NCBI GenBank assembly: GCA_964485815.1
Contig: CAZAJX010000016.1
Location: 1 to 42,892 of the forward strand
Length of the DNA: 42,892 bases
From: SFLA01 sp964485815
GTDB taxonomy: Bacteria > Bacillota > Clostridia > Oscillospirales > CAG-382
Reading direction: 5' to 3'
Shown: in pieces, positions 25,653-32,604 of the stretch
Numbering within the stretch: the stretch's first letter is position 1
Layout: every line of letters starts with the position of its first letter
Notes under the pieces: model-generated
Database searches by the model: none
Told to the model about the DNA's origin: nothing
The model's input: only the letters and a program-made list of their open reading frames with translations
Program-made: the position numbers and the translations under genes

Positions 25653-25688
25653 ATCACCCCTAAAATCCTACGGATTTTTGGGGACCCC
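25653..25688 (+). repeat. Palindromic element with CCCC/GGGG arms after the DUF378 stop codon
   Basis: Directly after the stop comes ATCACCCC, and the CCCC begins a hairpin: CCCC-T-AAAATCC, loop TAC, GGATTTT-T-GGGG, followed by ACCCC. A related hairpin with AAAAACC/GGTTTTT and a GGACCCC end lies at 42796-42828. It is separate from the terminator at 25704-25730. Confidence 0.6.
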
Positions 25689-25703
25689 GGAAAGCTACAA
25701 CCA

Positions 25704-25730
25704 AAAAAGCACCCAAGTTGGGTGCTTTTT
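25704..25730. terminator. Bidirectional terminator between DUF378 and mrp
   Basis: Perfect stem AAAAAGCACCCAA / TTGGGTGCTTTTT around a single G, with A-run left and T-run right. It serves both converging genes. Confidence 0.92.
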
Positions 25731-25732
25731 CA

Positions 25733-26554
25733 TTATTTGTTTTCGGTTATCTTCTTTGCAAGGTGTAAGAGCTCGGTTTCTTCGGAAAGCTCGATAGTGC
25801 CTGCATCCGCAGAAGCGGCGAAGGTGGGATCGATAGGCAGACGGCAAACGGTTTCTATACCGTGGCGGGAAGCAACATCATCAATACGGCTTTCACCGAA
25901 GATGGAATGAACCTTACCGCAATCGGGGCACTTGAAGGTGCTGAAGTTTTCAACGATACCAAGCACGGGAACGTTCATAAGGGACGCCATATTAACAGCC
26001 TTTTCAACGATCATACCCACCAATTCCTGAGGAGAGGTGACTACCACGATACCGTCGATAGGCAAAGACTGGAACACGGTGAGAGGAACGTCGCCCGTTC
26101 CGGGAGGCATATCAACGTACATAAAGTCAACGTCGTTCCAGACAACGTCTGTCCAGAACTGCTTTACAACCCCTGCGATAACGGGACCGCGCCATACTAC
26201 GGGAGCGGTTTCGCTCTCAAGCAGCAGGTTAAGGGACATAACCTGAATACCGGTTTTGGTAACTGCGGGAAGCATACCCATTTCCGTGCCCGTTGCTCTC
26301 TCGTGAAGGCCGAAGGCGTTGGGAATGGAAGGACCGGTTATATCCGCATCCAGAATAGCGGTGTTGTATCCAAGACGGTTGGTATATACGGAAAGCAGAG
26401 AGGTAACAAGGCTTTTGCCAACTCCGCCCTTACCGCTTACTACGCCGATAACCTTACCGACGCGGGAATACGCGTTTAATTTTTCCTTCATTGGTTCCGT
26501 GCGGCTTGAACAGTTTTCGCCGCAGGAAGAACAATCGTGTGAACATCCACTCAT
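25733..26554 (-). CDS. mrp: Mrp/NBP35-family Fe-S cluster carrier ATPase
   Basis: A 273-residue P-loop NTPase of the Mrp/ApbC/NBP35 family, which carries and transfers Fe-S clusters. The deviant Walker A GKGGVGKS, LDADITGPSIP, the switch DMPPGTGDVPL, and the CPDCG motif that binds a bridging cluster at the dimer interface are present. The N-terminus has a second Cys cluster, C-x3-C-x2-C-x3-C (SGCSHDCSSCGENC), as in NBP35-type and many clostridial proteins. The start at 26554 (MSGCSH) is chosen because AAGGAG is 9 bases upstream; an earlier ATG at 26575 lacks one. Single gene with its own promoter. Confidence 0.93.
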   Translation of the reverse strand: MSGCSHDCSSCGENCSSRTEPMKEKLNAYSRVGKVIGVVSGKGGVGKSLVTSLLSVYTNRLGYNTAILDADITGPSIPNAFGLHERATGTEMGMLPAVTKTGIQVMSLNLLLESETAPVVWRGPVIAGVVKQFWTDVVWNDVDFMYVDMPPGTGDVPLTVFQSLPIDGIVVVTSPQELVGMIVEKAVNMASLMNVPVLGIVENFSTFKCPDCGKVHSIFGESRIDDVASRHGIETVCRLPIDPTFAASADAGTIELSEETELLHLAKKITENK

Positions 26555-26583
26555 TTGAAAACATCTCCTTTTCATTAAGATAT

Positions 26584-26612
26584 AATATACCCCTTTTTTA
26601 GCAAAAAGTCAA
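26584..26612 (-). promoter_or_regulatory. Promoter of mrp
   Basis: On the minus strand TTGACT (26607-26612) and TATATT (26584-26589) are 17 bp apart, 29 bp upstream of the mrp start. Confidence 0.72.
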
Positions 26613-26640
26613 TTATATGCGGGCAAAAGATTCGGTATCA

Positions 26641-26670
26641 TTGACAAAAAGCGTCGTGTGGTGTTATAAT
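26641..26670 (+). promoter_or_regulatory. Promoter of the membrane-anchored SGNH protein gene
   Basis: Perfect TTGACA (26641-26646) and perfect TATAAT (26665-26670), 18 bp apart, 32 bp upstream of the start codon. Confidence 0.8.
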
Positions 26671-26702
26671 AAATAAAAATAACGGCAAAAGGGGATAAAA
26701 AT

Positions 26703-27956
26703 ATGAAAACCCGTGAATTTGTTATAACAGCCTTTGACCGTCCCTTTAACCCTGACGGACTTACCATATACAAAGCAGGCGCAGAGGAACGCCGCTTGAA
26801 TGCGGACGATTACGGATTCCGCAACGCGAATATTCTGGTATTTGATAAAAACGGCAGCCTTTACGAGGGCGGAAACAACCTTTCTTCCGGCGAGCACAGC
26901 GTGCAGAAAAACGTTATACTGCCCGCAGGGGGATTTGCGGCGGCGTTTGCAAACACACACCCCATATACGAATATTACCTCCTTGCCACCGAGGGCGCGG
27001 TGATACACAATTCCACCATATCCCTTATTTACCCTATGTACGCAAAGTGCGATGAAAGCGAGGGTGTTTTAACGGTGGTTGCGGATATTTCCGAAAACGA
27101 AACGGGAAACACGGTGAAATATCTGTTTGTGGGAAACTCCTGCACATATATAAACGGCAACCCCATAAAGTTCAAGGGCTTGTGCAAAGCCGCAGGGCTG
27201 GACGTTTCTGTGGATTACTGCACCTTTGGAAGCGCGTATTTTTATGAATATGCGGACGAAAACCACCCCAGAGGTAAAGCTCTGCGCAAAATGCTGGATA
27301 TAAAGAAATACGATTACATCGTCCTGCAGGACGGTACGCCCTGCCCGCTGGATAAACGTATGGAGGCGTTGGAGAAGCTGCTGGAGCTGGTAAAGCAAAA
27401 CGGCGCAAAGCCTCTGCTTTATATGAGATACGGCTATGAAACGGACAAGGAAAAGCGTCTTGCCGCAAACGCGGATATGTACGGCACCTTTAAAACCATG
27501 GGCGATATATACGATATCCCCGTGTGCCCCGTGGCACTGGCATTTTCCGAATGCACTCTTAAATACCCCGAAATTAATCTGTATGCCGATGATGAAGCCC
27601 ACCACTCCAAAGCGGGAAGCTATCTTGCCGCCTGCTGTTACCTTTACACATACTGCAAAATGAGCCCGCTCGGCAACACCTACACCGCGGGACTTGATGC
27701 CGATACCGCCGAAAAACTGCAAAGGATCGCCCTTTCCGCTTGCGGCGGCTTGGATGAAAAGCATATAAAGGAAACCGTGGAAAAGGCTGTGGAAAAAAAG
27801 AAAGCCGAAAAACTCAAAAATACCGATACAGTCAGCCTTAAATGGGGCGTTGCCGGTGCCGTGCTGGGTACAGTGACCGCCGTGGCGGCAATGATACTGG
27901 TAAACAAAAAGGTAAACACATTCAAGAAAAACCGCAAGAATAAAAATAAGGGTTGA
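26703..27956 (+). CDS. SGNH-hydrolase-like protein with C-terminal membrane anchor
   Basis: A 417-residue protein in three parts. Residues 1-135 form a beta-rich N-terminal region with no family I recognise. Residues about 138-345 resemble SGNH/GDSL esterases of the DUF4886 type: the Ser block LFVGNSCTYI (Ser146), the YIVLQDGT block (about 206-212) and the Asp-x-x-His block DEAHHSKAGS (D297, H300). Residues about 370-417 are Lys-rich coiled coil, one transmembrane span (WGVAGAVLGTVTAVAAM) and a basic tail. There is no N-terminal signal peptide, so the catalytic part would stay in the cytoplasm unless the C-terminal anchor inserts otherwise. It shares its motifs with the smaller SGNH gene at 40320. 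AAGGGG precedes the ATG. Substrate unknown. Confidence 0.75.
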   Translation: MKTREFVITAFDRPFNPDGLTIYKAGAEERRLNADDYGFRNANILVFDKNGSLYEGGNNLSSGEHSVQKNVILPAGGFAAAFANTHPIYEYYLLATEGAVIHNSTISLIYPMYAKCDESEGVLTVVADISENETGNTVKYLFVGNSCTYINGNPIKFKGLCKAAGLDVSVDYCTFGSAYFYEYADENHPRGKALRKMLDIKKYDYIVLQDGTPCPLDKRMEALEKLLELVKQNGAKPLLYMRYGYETDKEKRLAANADMYGTFKTMGDIYDIPVCPVALAFSECTLKYPEINLYADDEAHHSKAGSYLAACCYLYTYCKMSPLGNTYTAGLDADTAEKLQRIALSACGGLDEKHIKETVEKAVEKKKAEKLKNTDTVSLKWGVAGAVLGTVTAVAAMILVNKKVNTFKKNRKNKNKG

Positions 27957-27981
27957 TTTTTATTCTCCCCTGTGATATAAT
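27953..27981 (+). promoter_or_regulatory. Promoter of the tRNA-Val gene
   Basis: TTGATT (27953-27958) and a perfect TATAAT (27976-27981) are 17 bp apart and end 11 bp before the tRNA, the spacing expected for a stable RNA promoter. It overlaps the stop codon of the preceding gene. Confidence 0.72.
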
Positions 27982-27992
27982 CTCACTTGCGC

Positions 27993-28069
27993 GGAGGCTT
28001 AGCCCAGTTGGCTAGAGCACTTGCTTGACGTGCAAGGGGTCACAGGTTCGAGTCCTGTAGTCTCCACCA
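27993..28069 (+). tRNA. tRNA-Val (anticodon GAC)
   Basis: A 77-nt tRNA including an encoded CCA. Acceptor GGAGGCT pairs with AGTCTCC (one G-U). The D arm is GCCC-loop-GAGC with a C-A mismatch at 12-23. The anticodon arm is CTTGC-TTGACGT-GCAAG, giving anticodon GAC, which reads GUC/GUU (valine). The T arm is ACAGG-TTCGAGT-CCTGT. It is a single gene with its own promoter and terminator. Confidence 0.95.
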
Positions 28070-28070
28070 A

Positions 28071-28100
28071 AAAATCCAAGTCGAAAGACTTGGATTTTTT
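28071..28100 (+). terminator. Terminator of the tRNA-Val gene
   Basis: Stem AAAATCCAAGTC / GACTTGGATTTT with a GAAA tetraloop, followed by T, two bases after the tRNA CCA end. Confidence 0.93.
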
Positions 28101-28102
28101 AT

Positions 28103-28300
28103 CCAATCCGCAGGATTGGTATATCATCACCGCGCGAAGTGCGGTGTATATCATTTTTTGTATATATTGCCTTCGGCATATATACAAAAGCATATCATCA
28201 CGCTTTAGCGTGTATTCCCTGCGGCTTGATGATATACAAAACTTCGTTTTGATGATATACAAGGCTTACGCCTTGATTACACACGCCGCGCTGTGATCAC
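28103..28300. repeat. Palindrome array with GTATATCATCA linkers
   Basis: About 200 bp made of short palindromes that differ from each other, joined by a nearly constant linker. Palindromes: CCAATCC-gca (28103-28119), CCGC-gcgaagt (28130-28144), GCC-ttc inside a 15-bp stem (28156-28189), CACGC-ttta (28199-28212), AAAAC-ttc (28238-28250) and AAGGC-ttac (28261-28274). Linkers read GTATATCATCA or shortened forms at 28119, 28146 and 28191, and the reverse complement TGATGATATAC at 28227 and 28250. The linker orientation thus flips in the middle. It lies between the tRNA terminator and the promoter of the next gene and codes for nothing. Confidence 0.85.
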
Positions 28301-28305
28301 TCGCA

Positions 28306-28334
28306 TTGACATTATGTTTTTTATTTGATATAAT
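28306..28334 (+). promoter_or_regulatory. Consensus promoter of the 161-residue hypothetical gene
   Basis: Perfect TTGACA (28306-28311) and perfect TATAAT (28329-28334) with a 17-bp spacer, immediately after the palindrome array. Confidence 0.85.
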
Positions 28335-28357
28335 TATACCGAAAGCGAGGTATAAAT

Positions 28358-28843
28358 ATGAACGATAACTTCATTCACTGCGAAGATAATAATACCAACC
28401 TTACCCTGCACGATTGCATTGCGGAAAAGGTATATTTGCAGGACGGAGTGCTGGTATTTGAATTTCCCGACGGGTTCTGGATCGGTTCCGAGCATCCCGA
28501 TAATCCTTATAAAGAGTGTCTGCGCACAGATGCTTCCCGAGTTGAGTTTGTTTTGGAAAATGATGAAGGCTGTGTTGCATACGCTTGGCTTTTTGTGCGG
28601 GAGAACAGGAGAAGCAGCAAAAAAACCGTAAGACATTGGGATATGGACCTGCTTATGAAAAACATAAATTCCCAAAAATGCGCTTACGAATTTATTGAGC
28701 ACTATGCAAACACGCAATCTCCTACCGAAAATGTGATCAAAGGAGAGCTTCGCGGTGAAGGAAAGATTAATTTTTCCGAATGCTGGCTGCGGATATGGGC
28801 AACAAAGGTAAATTATTATTGGAATAACATTATTCCCTACTAA
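28358..28843 (+). CDS. Hypothetical protein, 161 residues
   Basis: I do not recognise the family. The 161-residue protein has no signal peptide or membrane span. It is acidic in the first half (DGFWIGSEHPDNPYKECLRTD) and rich in aromatic residues, with a C-terminal CWLRIWATKVNYYWNNII. The composition and size resemble small immunity or DUF proteins but nothing specific supports that. A consensus promoter, a GCGAGG ribosome site and a following terminator show that it is a real, strongly transcribed, single-gene unit. It sits next to the tRNA-Val gene and a palindrome array, and its stop codon is followed at once by ATCACCAC. Confidence 0.8.
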   Translation: MNDNFIHCEDNNTNLTLHDCIAEKVYLQDGVLVFEFPDGFWIGSEHPDNPYKECLRTDASRVEFVLENDEGCVAYAWLFVRENRRSSKKTVRHWDMDLLMKNINSQKCAYEFIEHYANTQSPTENVIKGELRGEGKINFSECWLRIWATKVNYYWNNIIPY

Positions 28844-28858
28844 ATCACCACCGATAAA

Positions 28859-28885
28859 AAAGGAACCGATCATCTCGGTTCCTTT
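28859..28885. terminator. Bidirectional terminator
   Basis: Stem AAAGGAACCGA / TCGGTTCCTTT with a 5-nt loop between the convergent hypothetical gene and the CotH-dockerin gene. Confidence 0.88.
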
Positions 28886-28905
28886 AAACTTTATGGGGTG
28901 GTTTT

Positions 28906-30588
28906 TTATTCGTACAGATCAAGTTTACCCAAAATATGGCGTCTTACCATAAGGTAATCCGTAGCGGAGATAGTTCCGTCCCCGTTGCAATCGGCGGCAA
29001 GTTCATACAGTCCCTCGATATCGAAGGTGCCGAGGAAATCGCGGCGGATGCGGATATAATCTCTTGCATCCACCTTTCCGGTGCCGTCCACGTCGCCTAT
29101 GAGAATAAAGGCATAGGTTACGCCTTCGTTTGTAACGGTGCTTCCCGTTCCCACGTAATCGTGCTTGGCGGTTACGGTTGCATCAAACACAAACATATCT
29201 TCGCATTTTTCGGGTGTGATACATTCCTTAAGACCGGTAATAAGACCGCCGTCCGCCTGCATACCCGAAGCCCTTGTGGGCACGACGTAATTGCGCTGGG
29301 TAAGTCCCCATTGGGTAAGCAGCCATTCGTTGCGCGCTCTCAGCCAGGTACGGAGGTAATCCATATTGCCTTCATAGGTCTTTTCGGGGATACGCTCAAG
29401 CTCACTGTAGACTTTATCTATCTTCCAGCCTGCCTCTTTGTAATTGCGGGCAAAGGAGGCGCCGTAAGAGGCGGTAACCTCGTCTATATAGCTTATACCG
29501 TTTACCGTGCGGGTATACAGATTAACTATACTGTCCTGCAATTCAAGGTAGCGCTCGTTGCGCATTTCTTTGAAATCCGCAACCTGGTTGAAATATCTGA
29601 ACCAATCCACGTTGCAGTATATTCCTTCGCAGGATTTACCGCTTCCGCCCACGTTGTTATACGCGGTGTAATAGGAGGAAAGGCAGTTGCCCATGGTAAG
29701 GTCAAAATCCCAAACGGGGCCGCCGTGGATCTTTCCGTCCTTTATATAAAAGCGGGTGCTTCCCACGGAAATATCGACCTGCTTGAAGTATTCCATAATT
29801 ATGTAAAAATCCACAACGGACTCTACATTGAAATACTTTTCGATCTCGGACATTTTGCCCGAAACCAGAGCGTTTTCCGCTTTTTTCAAAAACGCCTGCA
29901 GTTCTTCAACCTGCTGTGCGGTAGGCTCTTCGGGCTCGTTTATACCGAAGCGTATGCCCAGAACGGGAGAATTTATATATACGGTTCCCTCGTCATCACG
30001 GACATCCCTCTCCAGCAGGTACTCGCCGTTATCTATATCGATATCCACACGGCTGCTGCCCGCCTCAACGGCTTCGCAAAGAATATAGTTTCCCTGCAGA
30101 ATACCGTTTAAGTAAACGTCTACAAAGCGGCTGTCGGGAGTATATTCCAGACAAGTACTGTTGCGGGCAAAATCAAACACCATTTCGTTTCTTATAAGTG
30201 TCTTTTCATAGCAGTTGGCAAGCAGGCACCATTTTTTTGCCTTGCCCATACCCAAAAGCTCGGTTTTGCCGCTTAATTTGAAGTTGTACGGCTTTTTTTC
30301 ACCGGAGGAGGTGGAGTTGCCGCGAACTTTGATCTTGCTGTCGGCATCCTCCACGGTATTTCCGTAAATATCAACAACTTTTATACTGCAAGCTCTGTAT
30401 TCTTCCCGAACGATAGATCTGTCCGTTTCTATATAAACGGCGGCGATATCATTTACGGGAACAGGGGCTTTTTCTGTTGTCCCTTCGCCTGCGGCGGAAA
30501 CTGTAGATGAATAATCGTTGGCGGGCAATACACAAGCGGTGGCAAACAAACAAACAGCCGCCAGCAAAAAGCAAATAATTCTTTTCAT
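28906..30588 (-). CDS. CotH-family lipoprotein with C-terminal dockerin type I
   Basis: A 560-residue exported protein. A lipoprotein signal ends at Cys19 (FATAC). Residues about 45-420 are a CotH domain (spore-coat CotH-type protein kinase fold), with KIKVRGNSTS, YNFKLSGKTELLGM, WCLLANCYEKTLIRNEMVFD and the catalytic-site block GGPVWDFDLTMGN. The last 65 residues are a dockerin type I with its two calcium loops: GDVDGTGKVDARDYIRIRR and ADCNGDGTISATDYLMVRR. Dockerins dock enzymes to cohesin scaffolds (cellulosome-like) in Ruminococcus and Clostridium relatives; here the protein is also lipid-anchored, which is unusual. No cohesin gene is in the window. It starts 23 bp after the solute-binding protein gene with GGAGGG, so the two are probably one operon. 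Confidence 0.9.
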   Translation of the reverse strand: MKRIICFLLAAVCLFATACVLPANDYSSTVSAAGEGTTEKAPVPVNDIAAVYIETDRSIVREEYRACSIKVVDIYGNTVEDADSKIKVRGNSTSSGEKKPYNFKLSGKTELLGMGKAKKWCLLANCYEKTLIRNEMVFDFARNSTCLEYTPDSRFVDVYLNGILQGNYILCEAVEAGSSRVDIDIDNGEYLLERDVRDDEGTVYINSPVLGIRFGINEPEEPTAQQVEELQAFLKKAENALVSGKMSEIEKYFNVESVVDFYIIMEYFKQVDISVGSTRFYIKDGKIHGGPVWDFDLTMGNCLSSYYTAYNNVGGSGKSCEGIYCNVDWFRYFNQVADFKEMRNERYLELQDSIVNLYTRTVNGISYIDEVTASYGASFARNYKEAGWKIDKVYSELERIPEKTYEGNMDYLRTWLRARNEWLLTQWGLTQRNYVVPTRASGMQADGGLITGLKECITPEKCEDMFVFDATVTAKHDYVGTGSTVTNEGVTYAFILIGDVDGTGKVDARDYIRIRRDFLGTFDIEGLYELAADCNGDGTISATDYLMVRRHILGKLDLYE

Positions 30589-30611
30589 TTTATGCCCTCC
30601 CGATCATCATT

Positions 30612-32078
30612 TTATTTCATATTATCGTATGCTTCCAAAGTAGCGTCCATTTCGGATTCTACCTTGCCCTGAATGGATTCCCAGTAAGAAGCAAGACCTG
30701 CGTTGTTGCGCAAGCAGTGAGAATATACGCCGATCAGACCGCCCCAGTTGTAAATACCGCCAAGGTCGTACAGACGGTTGCCGAAGATGATATCGAGCAT
30801 ACGAGCGTCATCATCGGATTCAACGGACTGAAGCTTAAGAACGGTTTCGTAATATGCTTCCTTAAGGCTCTTTCCGGATGCGGGAGAATGGCTGTAGTAT
30901 GCCAATGCTTCGAGAGCGTATACGGTAGCGTCAAGATTTGCTTTGTTGGTAGAGGGAATGGTGATAACCTCGGACTGGTATGCATTGATGCCGGAATAGT
31001 AGTTTTCCTGCTCTTCATCAAACTTGGGAATGGGAACAACACCGAAGTTTACAGCTTCTTCCTCGGTAGCAGACTGTCTGAGAGTTACGATACCGTTTGC
31101 AACGGTAAGGTAATAAAGACCTCTGTTGTTCTTGAAGATGGAGCTGATGCCGGACCAGGATTCGGTAATCTGCTCAACGTAGCAGGAAGCGGCGGTATCG
31201 CCCATAAGATCCTGAACCTTCTGGAAAACGTCGATAGACTTTTGGGAGCCTACAACAAGGTTGAAACCGTCATCGGTAAGTTCAACGGTGGAAACGCCTG
31301 CGCCGGCTACCATCATGGTAGAGCCGTAAGCATCGCCAAGGAAGCCGTAAGTACAGTTAACGTTGGTCCACTTTCCGTCGGGATCGGGTCTGGATACTGC
31401 CTTTGCGATAGTGTGGAGGCGGTCATAGGTCCATTCGCCGGCGTCAACCATATCGTACATAGAACCGTACTGGTCCATAAGGCCCTGATCCTCGTACATA
31501 TCCTTGTTGAAGAGTACGAGATAGGTGAATATATCGTCGCAAATGAGTGCATCGCCTGCAACCATATAGGTATCTCCTGCGGGAGAAAGGAACTTAATGG
31601 AGTTCTGATCCCACCATTCGTTTTCGAGAAGGAGGAGGTCGTTAAGCTTGTGGAACGCACCGGAGGTTACCTTAGGCATCATATTGAATACGTCGCCAAC
31701 GATAACATCATAGGTATCAAGACCGGTTGCAAGCATATCGTCGATCTTGGTGTTGGGATAATCCTCGGAAAGGAGCTCGATCTTTATGCCGTAGGTTTCT
31801 TCGATATAATTGTTTCTTTCGGCAACAACATCGTTAATAACGTTACCGTCCTGCTCTTCGTTGGCAACGAACTGCATTTCACCGTAGGTGTGTCTGCCGG
31901 AAGCAACACCGAGAATGGTTACGGTAGCATTGTCAAACTTTTTGTATTCCAAGGGGAAGCCTTCCGCCTCGGAAACTTCGGAGTTTTGGCTGGCATCGTC
32001 GATTTCGTCGTTACAAGCGGCAAAGCAGGGAACGATGACCAAAAGCGCCAGCAAAAGAAGTGCTGTGAATCTTTTCAT
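30612..32078 (-). CDS. Extracellular solute-binding lipoprotein (ABC transporter family 1)
   Basis: A 488-residue binding protein with a lipoprotein signal (Cys22 in CFAAC). After an acidic linker it has the two-lobe layout of family 1 extracellular binding proteins, with YDVIVGDVFNMMPKVTSGAF, a WWDQNSIKFLS segment and GEWTYDRL; these resemble sugar or peptide binding proteins of clostridial ABC importers. The start at 32078 (MKRFTALL) is chosen for its GAAAGGA site and signal peptide; an upstream in-frame ATG at 32156 lies in palindrome-array DNA. No permease or ATPase gene is adjacent: it is an orphan binding protein followed by the CotH-dockerin gene, so a surface-binding role is possible. 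Ligand unknown. Confidence 0.88.
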   Translation of the reverse strand: MKRFTALLLLALLVIVPCFAACNDEIDDASQNSEVSEAEGFPLEYKKFDNATVTILGVASGRHTYGEMQFVANEEQDGNVINDVVAERNNYIEETYGIKIELLSEDYPNTKIDDMLATGLDTYDVIVGDVFNMMPKVTSGAFHKLNDLLLLENEWWDQNSIKFLSPAGDTYMVAGDALICDDIFTYLVLFNKDMYEDQGLMDQYGSMYDMVDAGEWTYDRLHTIAKAVSRPDPDGKWTNVNCTYGFLGDAYGSTMMVAGAGVSTVELTDDGFNLVVGSQKSIDVFQKVQDLMGDTAASCYVEQITESWSGISSIFKNNRGLYYLTVANGIVTLRQSATEEEAVNFGVVPIPKFDEEQENYYSGINAYQSEVITIPSTNKANLDATVYALEALAYYSHSPASGKSLKEAYYETVLKLQSVESDDDARMLDIIFGNRLYDLGGIYNWGGLIGVYSHCLRNNAGLASYWESIQGKVESEMDATLEAYDNMK

Positions 32079-32140
32079 TTTCTTTTGTCCTTTCGTGGTT
32101 TGGGTTATTAAATTTTTGGTTTTTGTTGCTATAAAATCAC

Positions 32141-32191
32141 GCACCGAAAGGTGCATACTGCGGCGAAGCGTTGAGCGAAGGCAACTTCACT
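32141..32191. repeat. Fragment of AGTGAAGTT-type palindrome array downstream of the four-helix-bundle gene
   Basis: Contains the hairpin GCACC-gaaa-GGTGC (32141-32154), a GCGgcgaaGCG repeat, and one complete linker AACTTCACT (32183-32191), the reverse complement of AGTGAAGTT used in the arrays at 32605-32796 and 38213-38295. It lies 26 bp beyond the stop codon of the four-helix-bundle gene. Confidence 0.65.
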
Positions 32192-32217
32192 CGCTGAAAA
32201 ATCCGGATAGCAAAATT

Positions 32218-32583
32218 TCATTTCGTCAAAGCAGCATGTTCTTTCAGAGTGTTGAGCGACTTTGAAAGCATGCGATGAATTACTCCACACTCTTGTAAAA
32301 GCTCTTTCGAAAGATCTTCGGTTATTGCATTACACCCTGCAAGCATTTCGAGCCAATATTCAGTTTCCACACACTCTTTAGCCGCATTATGAAACTTGTT
32401 TATAAAATCTGATCTGCTTGATGCATAATTAGCTTCATGAATATTTGCGCCTATGGAGGTGGAACTCCTGATGATTTGGTTGATAAGCACGCTTCGACCT
32501 TTACGGGTATCTATCTCATCACAGACCGTGATAATTCGTAACGCAAAGCTTTTTGCCCTTATACGCAATTCGGAGTCTTTCAT
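32218..32583 (-). CDS. Four-helix-bundle protein (S23 / 23S rRNA intervening-sequence protein family)
   Basis: A 121-residue, all-helical protein of the four helix bundle family (PF05635, TIGR02436), recognised from the N-terminal LRIRAKSFALRIITVCDEI, the highly typical INQIIRSSTSIGANIHEA (about 48-65), and SRSDFINKFHNAAKECVETEYWL. Family members occur in 23S rRNA intervening sequences, and the Avd accessory protein of diversity-generating retroelements shares the fold; molecular role is unclear, probably nucleic-acid binding. The start at 32583 has AAGGAG 7 bases upstream; the open frame continues upstream into palindrome-array DNA. The gene is bracketed by pieces of the same array family with linkers in opposite orientation (32183-32191 and 32605-32796). 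There is no rRNA and no reverse transcriptase nearby. Confidence 0.88.
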   Translation of the reverse strand: MKDSELRIRAKSFALRIITVCDEIDTRKGRSVLINQIIRSSTSIGANIHEANYASSRSDFINKFHNAAKECVETEYWLEMLAGCNAITEDLSKELLQECGVIHRMLSKSLNTLKEHAALTK

Positions 32584-32604
32584 AACATTCTCCTTAATAA
32601 AATC

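Noticed and set aside
28119..28260. Regularly spaced repeated 11-mers suggesting a CRISPR array
   Set aside because: The conserved part is only 9-11 nt, it changes orientation, and the intervening units are palindromes rather than unique spacers. No cas genes are present.
27993..28300. Integrated element at the tRNA-Val 3' end
   Set aside because: No integrase gene and no direct repeat of the tRNA 3' end was found downstream.
32218..32583. Diversity-generating retroelement suggested by the Avd-like fold
   Set aside because: There is no reverse transcriptase, template repeat or variable repeat with A-directed substitutions in the window.
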